Position numbers and translations under genes: made by a program. From NCBI RefSeq assembly GCF_000714535.1, contig NZ_AUND01000034.1:62001-126000 (forward strand): a DNA stretch of 64,000 bases. Direction: 5' to 3'. This stretch comes from Thioclava pacifica DSM 10166. GTDB lineage: Bacteria; Pseudomonadota; Alphaproteobacteria; Rhodobacterales; Rhodobacteraceae. The notes beneath the pieces are model-generated. The model ran no database searches. It saw nothing but the letters and a program-made list of their open reading frames with translations, and was not told the origin of the DNA. Every line of letters starts with the position of its first letter. Position 1 is the stretch's first letter. Shown here piece after piece: positions 63,431 to 64,000 of this stretch.

Positions 63431-64000
63431 ATGGCGATTACCGCTGCAATGGTGAAGGAACTGCGCGAATCGACCGGCGCAGGCATGATGGACGCGAAAA
63501 AAGCGCTGACCGAGACCGATGGCGACATGGAAGCCGCCGTTGACTGGCTGCGCACCAAGGGCCTCGCGAAGGCTGCCAAGAAATCGGGCCGCGTGGCCGC
63601 CGAAGGTCTGGTGGCCGTGGCCGTCGACAGCGGCAAGGGCGTCGCGATCGAGATCAACTCGGAAACCGACTTCGTTGCGAAGAACGCTGATTTCCAGAAG
63701 CTCGTCGCCGATATCGCCGAAGTCGCTCTGGAAACCGGTGAGGACATCGAGGTCGTGAAGGCCGCGCATCTCAATGGCAAGACCGTCGAGGACGTGCTGA
63801 CCGACGCCATCGCGCGTATCGGTGAGAACATGACGCTGCGCCGGATGCACCTGCTCGAAGGCGAGAGCCTCGTGCATTACGTGCACAACGCGGCTGCTGA
63901 AGGCATGGGCAAGATCGGTGTGCTCGTCGCGATGAACGGTGCCGACAATGGCATCGGCAAGCAGATCGCGATGCATATCGCCGCGACCAACCCGGCCGCG
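63431..64000 (+). CDS. tsf: Translation elongation factor Ts (cut by window edge)
   Basis: The first 190 residues of the nucleotide exchange factor for EF-Tu. [20 protein letters not shown] and [20 protein letters not shown] form the N-terminal UBA-like domain that binds EF-Tu. [20 protein letters not shown] is the TDFV motif that displaces the magnesium ion in EF-Tu. A strong AAAGGAG lies upstream of ATG 63431. The C-terminal part lies beyond the window. Confidence 0.97.
   Translation, partial: MAITAAMVKELRESTGAGMMDAKKALTETDGDMEAAVDWLRTKGLAKAAKKSGRVAAEGLVAVAVDSGKGVAIEINSETDFVAKNADFQKLVADIAEVALETGEDIEVVKAAHLNGKTVEDVLTDAIARIGENMTLRRMHLLEGESLVHYVHNAAAEGMGKIGVLVAMNGADNGIGKQIAMHIAATNPAA

Overview
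The window is chromosomal DNA from a GC-rich alphaproteobacterium, most likely a Rhodobacteraceae (Roseobacter/Rhodobacter group). The evidence is a circularly permuted two-piece tmRNA gene whose tag reads ANDNRAPVALAA, an SspB-alpha type adaptor, a CckA hybrid kinase with a perfect TTAA-N7-TTAA CtrA box, an alphaproteobacterial-type SOS box at recA, a S. meliloti-like aglEFGAK system and a Rhodobacterales-like che operon. Identifications are from reading the sequence; no database search was run.

Layout. 1-2.2 kb: start of fumC, the ClpX adaptor sspB, a SnoaL-like protein and ssrA (all minus). 2.3-15.5 kb: a surface-polysaccharide flavoured region with four glycosyltransferases, three sulfotransferase-like proteins, manC and a divergent NusG/RfaH-like antiterminator. 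It is interrupted by an unassigned membrane protein, an orphan PotD-like binding protein and a photolyase. 15.6-17.3 kb: two TadE/TadG-like pseudopilin-type proteins. 17.5-31 kb: mostly core genes (rsmB-like, cckA, recA, alaS, cysS, cimA) with smaller accessory genes and a 44-codon ORF wedged between cysS and cimA.

31.2-41.4 kb: a chemotaxis island. A large PAS-containing receptor, cheB and cheD lie on the plus strand. A seven-gene minus-strand operon reads STAS, cheY, cheA, cheW, cheR, cheY, and a small protein with a CheZ/CheT-like DxxxQ motif. The two arms converge on a decayed IS5-family transposase.

41.5-62.3 kb: carbohydrate use and storage. aglR, a beta-glucosidase and glk are divergent from aglE-aglF-aglG-aglA-aglK, with LacI-type palindromes on both sides of the divergent promoter. 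An MttB-like methyltransferase, aroQ and two small genes follow. A second AglA-like GH13 enzyme is divergent from glgP-glgB-glgC. Imported alpha-glucosides would be cleaved to glucose, phosphorylated by Glk, and stored or mobilised as glycogen. glgA (glycogen synthase) does not follow glgC. 62.3-64 kb: a repeat-rich spacer, then rpsB with a structured leader, and the start of tsf.

No CRISPR array, rRNA, tRNA, prophage or intact insertion sequence was seen. The most unusual items are the DxxxQ protein at the end of the che operon, the ssrA/sspB linkage, the CtrA box at cckA, the hairpin that sequesters the ribosome binding site of the MttB-like gene, the coupled micro-ORF at 28565, and the long inverted repeat before rpsB.
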